Origin: Stentor roeselii
Lineage: Eukaryota > Ciliophora > Heterotrichea > Heterotrichida > Stentoridae
Length of the DNA stretch: 64,000 nucleotides
Assembly (NCBI GenBank): GCA_006503475.1
Contig: RSEH01000048.1
Location: forward strand, 62,001-126,000
Direction of reading: 5' to 3'
The notes beneath the pieces were generated by a model. The model was not told the origin of the DNA. It searched no databases and worked only from the letters and a program-made list of their open reading frames with translations. Below are positions 57,255 to 64,000 of the stretch, piece after piece. The position numbers and the translations under genes were made by a program. Position 1 is the first letter of the stretch. Each line of letters begins with the position of its first letter.

Positions 57255-58673
57255 TTAAAACATACTACAAAATTCATTAGTTTTCTTTTCTTCTGGCTTC
57301 TTCTTCCCGATTAGGTAAAAAGCATCTTCTTTTAACTTTGATAGAATACGATGGCGATAACCTGGCTTGTCAATTCCAATGAAATTCAAGTCATCGGCTG
57401 TGATCTCCCAGGGACTGTTCATTAATTTCAATAGCTGGTCCATTTCTTCATAGCCACCCTCAACAAACCCAGAATAAAATTGTTTAAGACACAAATTTTC
57501 AAGCCAATCTTCTAGCGCCGGACAATTAGCAATAAAAACATTAGAAGAAACATCAGCTGAGCAGCACTTCAAAAAACTTTTCTGCTTCAATTCCAAATTC
57601 TGATCAATATCCGCAAGTTCCTGAAAAGCCAGCAAAAGTCTTTTCCGTATTCCCGGCCTTCTAATCCCAATAGCTTGAAGTGAGTTCTCACAAATAGGCA
57701 TGATCGAAAGCATCTGCATTTTAATCTGTTTCAAGTCGTCATACCCAGCATCAACAAGAAGATTATAAGCCTGTTCCAATTTTCTCCTACAAAGCCAAAC
57801 ATAAAGCTCAGACCCAGAATCCGCACTTCCAAAAGACATAAGTTTTTTCTTATCAAAAGCTTCAACGGCAGTCTTTTCTTCATCAGGCTCATTCAAAAAA
57901 GACGAGTACGCCAATCTAGAGTTTTCAACAGAAGCTCTAACAGTTTGTCTTATCTTCGAAGAAAATCCAAAAATCTTCCCTTTTTCCTCAGCTTTTAACT
58001 CACTAGTAAAAGAACTATCACTTTTCGATAAAACTCCTGAAACATCTTCTGAACTTTTTTGTAAAATTTCAGAAGGTTCAGGACTCGGTATCCCAGAAGG
58101 ACTTTCTAAGAACAAAGCAAGAATCTCGACACTTCTAGCAGAGTCTTTCGCATTTTTATCAAATTTATCTTTTATCTGATGACTTGCCCCAGCTTTAAGT
58201 AAAAGCCTTGTGATATCAGAGTAGTTATAATCAACTGCATAGTGAAGTGGAGTTTTTCCAAGAAGACTGTTTTGGACATTAGGGTCTGCCTTGTTGTCCA
58301 GAAGATATTGGACGATTTCACTGTTACCTTTGAAACAAGCGAGGTGAAGAGGAGTTTCGCCGTCACTTTGAAGACTGTTGATGTCTGCGCCGAACTTGAC
58401 CAGGATTTGGACGAGGTCGAGTCGATTTGATTCAACTGCTGAGTGAAGGGCTGAGTCGCCTGAGGATGTTTTTTGGTTTGGGTCTGCCCCTGATATTAAA
58501 AGATACTCTGAAAGCGCGATGTGACCGCAGATCACTGAACGGTACAAGGGACTCCATCCTAGTCTTGGAATTGAAATGTTTACTGATGAGGGAAAGGATT
58601 CTAATGAATTTATTAGCTGAGCCAGGTCTCCCAGGCGACATGCTCTGTGAATTATCTCAGAAGGGTCTTCCAT
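57255..58673 (-). CDS. Ankyrin-repeat protein with two SAM-like domains
   Basis: A 472-aa protein. About five ankyrin repeats occupy residues ~7-175 (GWSPLYRSVICGH, GDSALHSAVESNR, GETPLHLACFKGN, GKTPLHYAVDYNY). A Ser-rich linker follows, then two SAM-like five-helix domains at ~295-345 (LYVWLCRRKLEQAYNLLVDAG ... AIGIRRPGIRKRLLLAF) and ~390-450 (LEDWLENLCLKQFYSGFVEGG ... FIGIDKPGYRHRILSKL). The W-L...L..Y...F...G and I-G-I-x-x-x-G-x-R-x-x-I/L patterns are typical of SAM. The layout is like ANKS-type scaffolds, which polymerise or bind other SAM proteins. The start codon lies 13 bp from the divergent REI1 start. Confidence 0.88.
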   Translation of the reverse strand: MEDPSEIIHRACRLGDLAQLINSLESFPSSVNISIPRLGWSPLYRSVICGHIALSEYLLISGADPNQKTSSGDSALHSAVESNRLDLVQILVKFGADINSLQSDGETPLHLACFKGNSEIVQYLLDNKADPNVQNSLLGKTPLHYAVDYNYSDITRLLLKAGASHQIKDKFDKNAKDSARSVEILALFLESPSGIPSPEPSEILQKSSEDVSGVLSKSDSSFTSELKAEEKGKIFGFSSKIRQTVRASVENSRLAYSSFLNEPDEEKTAVEAFDKKKLMSFGSADSGSELYVWLCRRKLEQAYNLLVDAGYDDLKQIKMQMLSIMPICENSLQAIGIRRPGIRKRLLLAFQELADIDQNLELKQKSFLKCCSADVSSNVFIANCPALEDWLENLCLKQFYSGFVEGGYEEMDQLLKLMNSPWEITADDLNFIGIDKPGYRHRILSKLKEDAFYLIGKKKPEEKKTNEFCSMF

Positions 58674-58686
58674 TTACCTTCTTATA

Positions 58687-59604
58687 ATGGAGCCCATCAC
58701 TTGTACTGCCTGTAGGATACCGATCATGTCTTCTGAGGAGTCCAAATCGCATTATAAGTCAGAGTTCCATACTTATAACTTGAAAAGAAAACTTGTTAGT
58801 CTTGCTCCTGTTAGTTTAGATGTTTTTCTTCAGAAGAAAAATCAGAACTCGATGCTTGCAAGTCAATCAATTGAAATAAAATGTGCTGTTTGTAATTCTG
58901 TATTTCGATCACAAGAAAAATTCGACAAGCATTCATCATCTCACAGTCAACGAGAGCAGGAAAAGCCAGTCATGCCATTCAACCCAGAACAAACATGTTT
59001 GTTCTGCAATGAGTCAAGCGAGTCGCTTCAATCAAGTCTAAGCCATATGATGATTACTCATGGTTTCTTTATTCCTGACATTGAGTTCGTTTTAGATGTT
59101 TCAAGTTTTTTGAGTTATCTTCATGAACGGGTGAGGATCGGACTTCTGTGTCTTTACTGCAACAACAAAGGAAGTCATCAGTTCAGAGACTTTCGGGCCT
59201 TGCAACAACATATGATTGATAAACAACATTGTTTTCTTAATACTGAAGAAGATGAGGTTGAATATGAAGAGTTTTACAAAATTCCTGAAGAAGAATGCAC
59301 TGCTCTTGCATTGGGAAAAACTGAAGTCATGGCCACTGGTGAGTTGAAACTTGAGAATGGAACTGTTGTGGGGACTAAAGAGTTTAGAAGGTATTATAAA
59401 CAGTATTATAGACCCAGAAATCAGAGATATGCAGAAGTTTTAGCGATTATGGCTCAGGAGTACAAGCAACTGCCGGTTGAAACTTCATGGAAAACTACTG
59501 ATGATGCCACGGCTAGAGAGAACTTTAAACAACGCAGAGACCTGGTTCAAGGTCTTAAGAACAACATGTTGAAACACCACTTCAGGAGACAGGTTCCTAT
59601 GTAG
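58687..59604 (+). CDS. Pre-60S factor REI1/ZNF622
   Basis: A 305-aa cytoplasmic 60S-maturation factor that in yeast helps release Arx1 and probes the peptide exit tunnel. Four zinc fingers in the family order are CTACRIPIMSS...HYKSEFHTYNLKRK (U1-like, N-terminal), CAVCNSVFRS...HSSSHSQ, CLFCNESSESL...HMMITHGFFIPD and LCLYCNNKG...QQHMIDKQHCF. These are followed by the conserved acidic EEDEVEYEEFY and the C-terminal RRYYKQYYRPR. It is shorter than yeast Rei1 (393 aa) and human ZNF622 (477 aa), mainly in the linkers. It is head-to-head with the ankyrin-SAM gene. Confidence 0.92.
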   Translation: MEPITCTACRIPIMSSEESKSHYKSEFHTYNLKRKLVSLAPVSLDVFLQKKNQNSMLASQSIEIKCAVCNSVFRSQEKFDKHSSSHSQREQEKPVMPFNPEQTCLFCNESSESLQSSLSHMMITHGFFIPDIEFVLDVSSFLSYLHERVRIGLLCLYCNNKGSHQFRDFRALQQHMIDKQHCFLNTEEDEVEYEEFYKIPEEECTALALGKTEVMATGELKLENGTVVGTKEFRRYYKQYYRPRNQRYAEVLAIMAQEYKQLPVETSWKTTDDATARENFKQRRDLVQGLKNNMLKHHFRRQVPM

Positions 59605-59617
59605 ATAGTTAAAGTTC

Positions 59618-60703
59618 TTAGAGTTTTCCGTTGAAGGTGGAAAAAACCACTGATGATATCGAGCCTTCTAACCCCACACTTGTCGCAACCGCATTTTTAA
59701 CCATCGAAAAAAGTTTCAACTTATCCTGTGAAAGGCTTTGAGGTACCACCTGATTCTTCATCATCAACAAAATACAAACAGCTTCAATAGGCCCAAGGCC
59801 ATCAGGCATAAACCCAAAGAACTCTTCGAAAAAGGCAAAATTTTTCACAGAAACTTTTTCATCACAGTCACTTTTCGCTTCAAAACCAGCCAAATCCAAA
59901 TCTTCGATCCTCAAACCAGCTGAATTAACAGCATCCTGCAAATTTCTCTTAACTCCACTCTTCCTATCCTCATCAAAAGCAAAAGAAAATCCTTTAACCT
60001 CTGCATAAATCTTCGCATTTCTAGCTAAAGCATGTTGCAAGTCTTCCAAAACTAAAACCGCCGACCCATCTGATAAATTTTTTCCTTTCAATAACGGAGA
60101 ATGAACAAAATAAGGATGAAGTGAAATAGAAGAAGAGCCAACAAGCATCACATCTGCCTGGTCCTCTAAAATCGAGGTAATTCCAAAAGGCACACAAGAA
60201 AGTCCTGACCCTCCTCCAAGACAAGGTCCTTTAAAATCAAAGGCTTTTGAGATGTTGATAGAAGGGCCGGTTAAACTAAGGTGCTTCACTAGTTCCATCG
60301 TCAAGGCCCTGAAAGACCTTCTAGTTATCTCGTCGCTGAAAAAGACTGCTGGGGAGATCTGGGAACTTTGAGAAGATAAAACAACTCCTGTTCTTTCTTT
60401 AGACTTTAGTGAGTCTATCACTAGTCCTGAGTCTTTTAAAGCTGATGAAGCTGCTTGCAAGGCCATTCCGTTTAGCTTGTTTCTTCCGAACTACCTGGGT
60501 GTTACTTTAAGTGACTCTATTGTTTTTATGTCGAGTTCCACCTTTCCCGCAAGATAAGGTGAAGACAGGCTCAAGGCTTTTAAATCTATTTCTTTCAAAG
60601 GCATTAACGCTGAGGACTGGGTAAGCAACGAGGTCCAAAAAGTCTCCAATGAAGAGCCCAAAGACGTGATAAGTCCTAAGCCTGACACGACAACTCTTTT
60701 CAT
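59618..60703 (-). CDS. Ketoacyl synthase-like protein with catalytic residues missing
   Basis: A 356-aa protein after removing the intron at 60491-60505. Clear KAS fold markers are KRVVVSGLGLITSLGSSLETFW (N-terminus), FKGPCLGGGSGLS, QADVMLVGSSSIS, SDGSAVLVLEDLQHALARNAKIYAEVKG and GLGPIEAVCILLMMKNQVVP. The catalytic triad is absent. The T-A-C nucleophile stretch is replaced by SGLSC out of register. The first His (family NAHATSTPLGD) is Glu in GFEAKSDCDE. The second (K-S-x-x-G-H-x-x-G-A) is gone in FGFMPDGLGP. It is also shorter than active KAS enzymes (~410-440 aa). It is most simply a non-catalytic KAS relative, comparable in principle to chain-length factors. It is divergent from the sortilin gene (66 bp). 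Confidence 0.82.
60491..60505 (-). other. 15-nt intron in KAS-like gene
   Basis: Minus strand GTAACACCCAGGTAG. Removal joins IKTIESLK to FGRNKLNGMALQAA, the expected helix before the KAS 'ALQAA' stretch. It shares its first ten bases with the intron at 251-265. Confidence 0.92.
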
Positions 60704-60769
60704 AAATATTTGATTATTTCAAGAGCTTATAGTGAAGCTCATTAATGATATCCGTTTAATACTTTAGAA

Positions 60770-63022
60770 ATGGTAACACCTTGGGTCATCTTTTTACTTG
60801 CATCCGTCAGGTCAGCCAATGAAGACAAAATCGAATTCAAAGTCTCTGAGTTAGAGTCACCAGTTCAAGAAGTTCTTTACTGCGGGGCTAAAAAAGAAAC
60901 AATTTTAATCCTGACAGAAGAAAGAAACATCTTCCGCTCTGAATCTTCTGGAAACTCTTGGAAACCTGTTCAGCCTGAAACTTCTCAAAAGTTCGAAAGA
61001 ATCGTCACAAGCAAAGCAGATCCGAAGTTAATAGTCCTCCTCGGCCGAAAGGGAAAAAATTGGTATTCAGAAGACTGTGGAAGGACATTAACTGAGTTAA
61101 ACTACGAAAAGTTAATCGCGAATTTCCAGTTCCACCCTAAAATGAGAACATGGGGTCTTGCGGAGTCCTGGACTCAATGCACGGCAGCAGATGATCCAGA
61201 CTGCAAAGCAGTGAAAACTTTGTACTTGACGAAAGACCTGGGAAGGACCTGGGAAGCGATTCTTGATACAGTTGTTCAGTTTTCATGGGGAAATGAAGGC
61301 TTTGGTGAGGTGACCAGCAAAGAAGTGCCTTATGAGAGGATATATGCGACTCGTCGTATGAATCAAGATAAACCTTCGAAGATTGGTTGGAATTTTGATA
61401 TCGATTTTTTGTATTCAGATACTTTCTTCGCGGATTATGAGGTCCTGGTGCCTCACGGGAACAAGTTTCTTCTCGCTGATAAGTACATCCTTGTTGCCAC
61501 TGCTGTTGAAGCTGATAGTGAAGAAGTCCAGCTGATGGTCAGTTCCTTTCCTGATCTTCACACATTTGCTAAAGCGGAATTGCCTGTTAAAAGAATTCCT
61601 GAACATAGCTACACCTTAGTCGATACCTCAGAAGGGTCTATCATGATTCAAGTCAATCATTTTAATAAAAGGTCAGACTATGGCACTGTTTATGTCAGCG
61701 ACTCGAGTGGTATGAAGTACTCGGTTTCTTTGCTTTATAATGTTAGGGCACGCTCTGGGTATTGCGACTTTCAGAAAGTTAAAGGACTAGAAGGCATTTT
61801 CATTGCTAATGTTTATGATAAAGACTTGTATCTTGATAATGTTCCTGATAAAAAAACGAAAAATCAAGCACTTAAGTTTCAAAAAACTGTCATCACTTTT
61901 GATAAAGGAGGAGAGTGGAAAAGACTTGATCCTCCTGAAAGGGACTCTGCTGGAAAAAGAATTATTTGTGAAGATGAATGCGCTCTTAATTTACATTCAG
62001 TTACTTCGGTTTATTCTCCGGCTTATTCTACTGATAATGCTGTTGGAATCATCATTGGCACTGGAAATGTTGGAAAGTTTTTATCTTATAAGGAAGATGA
62101 ACTGAATACTTACTTGTCTAGAGATGGAGGAGTCACTTGGACTGAGATTAGAACTGGAGAGTTTATTTATGAGTTTGGAGACCATGGAGCTATTATTTTG
62201 ATGGCTGACTCACAAAAAGCTACTGATACACTTTTGTATTCTTGGAATGAAGGAATGACTTGGGAAAAATTGAAAATTGATTATCCTATTGAAGTGGAAA
62301 ATATTGTTATTGAACCTACTGCTACTTCTCAGAGGTTCTTGGTTTATGGAGAAAAGGATGGCAAGGGTGTTGTTGTTGCTGTTGATTTTTCGACTTTTCA
62401 TGAACCTCTTTGTAAAAATCCTGGAAAACCGGGGAAGGCGGATAGTGATTATGAGATTTGGATTCCTAATACTGGAAATACTAATTCTTGTTTGATGGGC
62501 CACATAACCCAATACATCAGAAGAAAACAAGAAGCAGAATGTTACAACGGGGAAGAGTTCGAAAGACCTAAATTCATAAAAAACTGCGAATGTACCGAAG
62601 AAGACTTCGAATGTGACTATGGATATTACCGTGAAACAGGAGGAGTCTGCAAAGAAATGGACTCAATTACTCTGCCAGAACCAGTCTGCAGTTCAGATGG
62701 TTTTAAAACAATTCCAACAGGTTATCGCCGTGTGTCAGGAAACACGTGTGAAGGAGGAGTGAGTGCAAATCTAGAGCCAAAGCAAATATCCTGCTCAAAC
62801 ATTTCATCTCTCCTTCTTCCTCTAATCCTGATTCTCATTTGCATATCCATAATATACTTATACCAAAAAGGTCTCCTCAAGATTCCCAGCTGGTCCAAAG
62901 AAGACTTCGACAGGACAGGTTTTTTCAGTGACCTGACAAAAGCTCCAGAAGGTGCAGAAGAACTAACCGACACAGATTTCTCAAAAGGCCTCGAAGAGGA
63001 AGAGTTCGACCCTAGAAGTTAA
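60770..63022 (+). CDS. Vps10/sortilin-type sorting receptor
   Basis: A 750-aa type I membrane receptor that in other eukaryotes carries lysosomal hydrolases between Golgi and endosomes. A signal peptide (MVTPWVIFLLASVRSA) is followed by a Vps10 beta-propeller with Asp-box repeats: SSGNSWKPV, SEDCGRTLTEL, TKDLGRTWEAI, SRDGGVTWTEI and WNEGMTWEKL. The Cys-rich 10CC region follows (GKADSDYEIWIP, then CLMGHITQYIRRKQEAECYNG, NCECTEEDFECDYGYYR and CKEM). A transmembrane helix (LLLPLILILICISIIYLY) precedes a ~45-residue tail ending in an acidic cluster with a Phe pair (RTGFFSDL ... EELTDTDFSKGLEEEEF), fitting adaptor or retromer recognition. One propeller domain, as in animal sortilin, not two as in yeast Vps10. 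Confidence 0.92.
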   Translation: MVTPWVIFLLASVRSANEDKIEFKVSELESPVQEVLYCGAKKETILILTEERNIFRSESSGNSWKPVQPETSQKFERIVTSKADPKLIVLLGRKGKNWYSEDCGRTLTELNYEKLIANFQFHPKMRTWGLAESWTQCTAADDPDCKAVKTLYLTKDLGRTWEAILDTVVQFSWGNEGFGEVTSKEVPYERIYATRRMNQDKPSKIGWNFDIDFLYSDTFFADYEVLVPHGNKFLLADKYILVATAVEADSEEVQLMVSSFPDLHTFAKAELPVKRIPEHSYTLVDTSEGSIMIQVNHFNKRSDYGTVYVSDSSGMKYSVSLLYNVRARSGYCDFQKVKGLEGIFIANVYDKDLYLDNVPDKKTKNQALKFQKTVITFDKGGEWKRLDPPERDSAGKRIICEDECALNLHSVTSVYSPAYSTDNAVGIIIGTGNVGKFLSYKEDELNTYLSRDGGVTWTEIRTGEFIYEFGDHGAIILMADSQKATDTLLYSWNEGMTWEKLKIDYPIEVENIVIEPTATSQRFLVYGEKDGKGVVVAVDFSTFHEPLCKNPGKPGKADSDYEIWIPNTGNTNSCLMGHITQYIRRKQEAECYNGEEFERPKFIKNCECTEEDFECDYGYYRETGGVCKEMDSITLPEPVCSSDGFKTIPTGYRRVSGNTCEGGVSANLEPKQISCSNISSLLLPLILILICISIIYLYQKGLLKIPSWSKEDFDRTGFFSDLTKAPEGAEELTDTDFSKGLEEEEFDPRS

Positions 63023-63036
63023 TAGTTAGGTCTTAG

Positions 63037-63192
63037 TTATCCTCCAATTGACCAGTTTTCCTTGTCTTTCTTTCCTCGAGGTTTAGGTTTTCCAGGAGTG
63101 ATCAAGTGTCGGTTGCTGTAGTAAAGCGTTCCCAGGGTGCCTCCAACGATTCCCAAGACGATCAACAAAAGTACCAAAACAGTGTCTTCCAT
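63037..63192 (-). CDS. 51-aa single-pass membrane microprotein
   Basis: An ATG-to-stop frame of 51 codons wedged between two genes. It starts MEDTVLVLLLIVLGIVGG and contains one transmembrane helix (residues ~5-24), followed by YYSNRHLITPGKPKPRGKK and a tail ending NWSIGG. Acidic residues before the helix and many basic ones after it predict N-outside, C-cytosolic topology. I do not know a named family, though the layout is like small integral membrane proteins. The stop is 14 bp from the stop of the sortilin gene and the start 29 bp from the stop of the cyclic-nucleotide-binding gene. The non-random hydrophobic/basic partition supports a real gene. Confidence 0.65.
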   Translation of the reverse strand: MEDTVLVLLLIVLGIVGGTLGTLYYSNRHLITPGKPKPRGKKDKENWSIGG

Positions 63193-63221
63193 TTATTACT
63201 TAATCATGGAACACTCTAGAA

Positions 63222-64000
63222 CTAAAGCTCTGGAGAATAAGAGTTTTGAAGACGAGTCCTCGTTTTCAAGATCTTGGAAAACTTCTCAAATGATGAGTTT
63301 TTCGCAAGTGATGTGTCGACTGTTCTAAAGACTGGGTTTGGAATAGTATTTGAGTGGATTCCTTTTATTTTTTCTTTTTTAGAGTTCTCGATAAGCTGCT
63401 TCCGAAGGTTTAGGTCTTCAGTTTGTTTCCTGGCTTGTAAAACTTCTTTTAACTTTTGAGCCCTTTTTGTGTCATTTCCGATAACTGTCCTTAAAAGTTG
63501 CTCACTTTCGCTTTTTTTTAGAAGGTTTTTCCTGAATTCATTTTCAGTCCTTTCAATGGATTGTTCGTAGTCTTCTTTAATCAGGTTAATTTTTTTTTCA
63601 TCTCTCATCCAGAAGTGTTCTTTAATCTCTTCTGAATTAATCACGAGACACTTGCAAGTCTCCATCACAACTGCCCTCATCTTCCTTTCACATCCTTTCA
63701 AGATTTCGTACTCTCCGAAATAATTTCCTTCTTTACAAGTTTTAAAGAGAACAGCGTATTTTTGCTTTATTTGCCTGACGTTCCAAGATCGAGTCCCAAC
63801 AGGCCACTTGTTGACTTTTTCTACTTTGACGAAAATTTGCAGTTCGACAGTTCCTTTTTGAATGATGTAAAAAGAGGTGCTAAGTGACTCAATGTCAAAA
63901 ATTAAGTCATTTGGGTGGAACACTGCTAAAGCACAGGAGTTGATCAAAGCCTGCATTTTGTTGTAGCTCATTCCAACGAATAGAGGAATATTGACGATTA
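63222..64000 (-). CDS. Cyclic-nucleotide-binding domain protein (5' end cut by window)
   Basis: At least 259 codons. The frame is open upstream of the first visible ATG (63971): the stretch before it reads IVNIPLFVG, the usual lead-in of a cNMP-binding domain, so the protein starts beyond the window. The domain continues with NPNDLIFDIESL-type sequence (seen as AVFHPNDLIFDIESL), FYIIQKGTVELQIF and EGNYFGEYEIL, matching the F-x-P-G-x-x-I, Y-x-I-x-x-G-x-V and G-x-x-F-G-E positions. The Arg and Ala of the phosphate-binding cassette (RTA) are not obvious: KGCERKMRAVV has R-A after a longer loop, so ligand binding is uncertain. A charged helical tail of ~120 residues ends the protein. Confidence 0.8.
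   Translation of the reverse strand, partial: IVNIPLFVGMSYNKMQALINSCALAVFHPNDLIFDIESLSTSFYIIQKGTVELQIFVKVEKVNKWPVGTRSWNVRQIKQKYAVLFKTCKEGNYFGEYEILKGCERKMRAVVMETCKCLVINSEEIKEHFWMRDEKKINLIKEDYEQSIERTENEFRKNLLKKSESEQLLRTVIGNDTKRAQKLKEVLQARKQTEDLNLRKQLIENSKKEKIKGIHSNTIPNPVFRTVDTSLAKNSSFEKFSKILKTRTRLQNSYSPEL

Noticed and set aside
1-64000. Reassigned stop codons as in Blepharisma or Condylostoma
   Set aside because: TAA, TAG and TGA all terminate full-length conserved proteins at the expected place, and conserved Trp positions use TGG.
1-64000. Transposons, retroelements, tRNA, rRNA or CRISPR arrays
   Set aside because: No transposase, reverse transcriptase, capsid gene, terminal repeats, tRNA-like cloverleaf or spaced repeat array could be supported by reading both strands.

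Overview
The window reads as macronuclear DNA of a heterotrich ciliate, most likely Stentor (S. coeruleus type). The DNA is AT-rich and gene-dense. TAA, TAG and TGA all end otherwise well-conserved proteins (TAG for UROD and the ERH homologue, TGA for the long kinesin and the polo kinase, TAA for many), so the code is standard. That argues against Blepharisma (TGA = Trp) and Condylostoma (ambiguous stops). Genes that look broken are repaired by removing introns of exactly 15 nt. I located nine, all GTAA...AG, eight of them with A at intron position 10. Such tiny introns are a heterotrich hallmark.

Layout. 1-1366: 3'-truncated ankyrin-DHHC palmitoyltransferase. 1390-14250: an expanded family of DUF229 (alkaline-phosphatase superfamily) type II membrane proteins, with three 670-aa tandem copies on the minus strand, a gutted minus-strand relic and one divergent plus-strand copy, all separated by long AT-rich gaps. 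14279-19018: ERH homologue, C2H2 zinc-finger protein, a decayed copy of the 3' end of an MFS transporter, then the intact transporter. 19243-35439: a compact housekeeping and cytoskeleton block with kinesin-12 (KIF15-like), a small unknown protein, a LYR-motif protein, CCT6, UROD, a coiled-coil protein, kinesin-8 (KIF19-like), a second coiled-coil protein and Sua5. 35782-45419: a probable mitochondrial unknown assembled across two introns, a basic protein with SHIPPO-like patches, a 56-bp minisatellite, a CAMK-like kinase with an adjacent MGCGNS acylation-type protein, a secreted Fe/Mn superoxide dismutase, a polo kinase and a CCT-motif protein. 46007-64000: a giant PPC-like-repeat surface protein, a PG-rich (SHIPPO) protein, proteasome alpha-4, an unknown, a purple acid phosphatase, an RRM protein, an ankyrin-SAM protein, a REI1/ZNF622 homologue, a degenerate ketoacyl synthase, a Vps10/sortilin receptor, a 51-aa membrane microprotein and a cyclic-nucleotide-binding protein cut by the window end.

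The genes do not form one pathway. Recurring themes are microtubules, cilia and division (two kinesins, PLK, CCT6, SHIPPO proteins) and the secretory or cell-surface system (DUF229 proteins, PPC-repeat protein, sortilin, PAP, secreted SOD). The points most worth a second look are the DUF229 family with one copy that lost a conserved His, the ketoacyl synthase lacking its catalytic residues, the polo kinase without the His-Lys phosphate pincer, three consecutive genes sharing one frame with only single stops between them, and the PPC-repeat giant. No tRNA, rRNA, CRISPR or recognisable transposon was seen.
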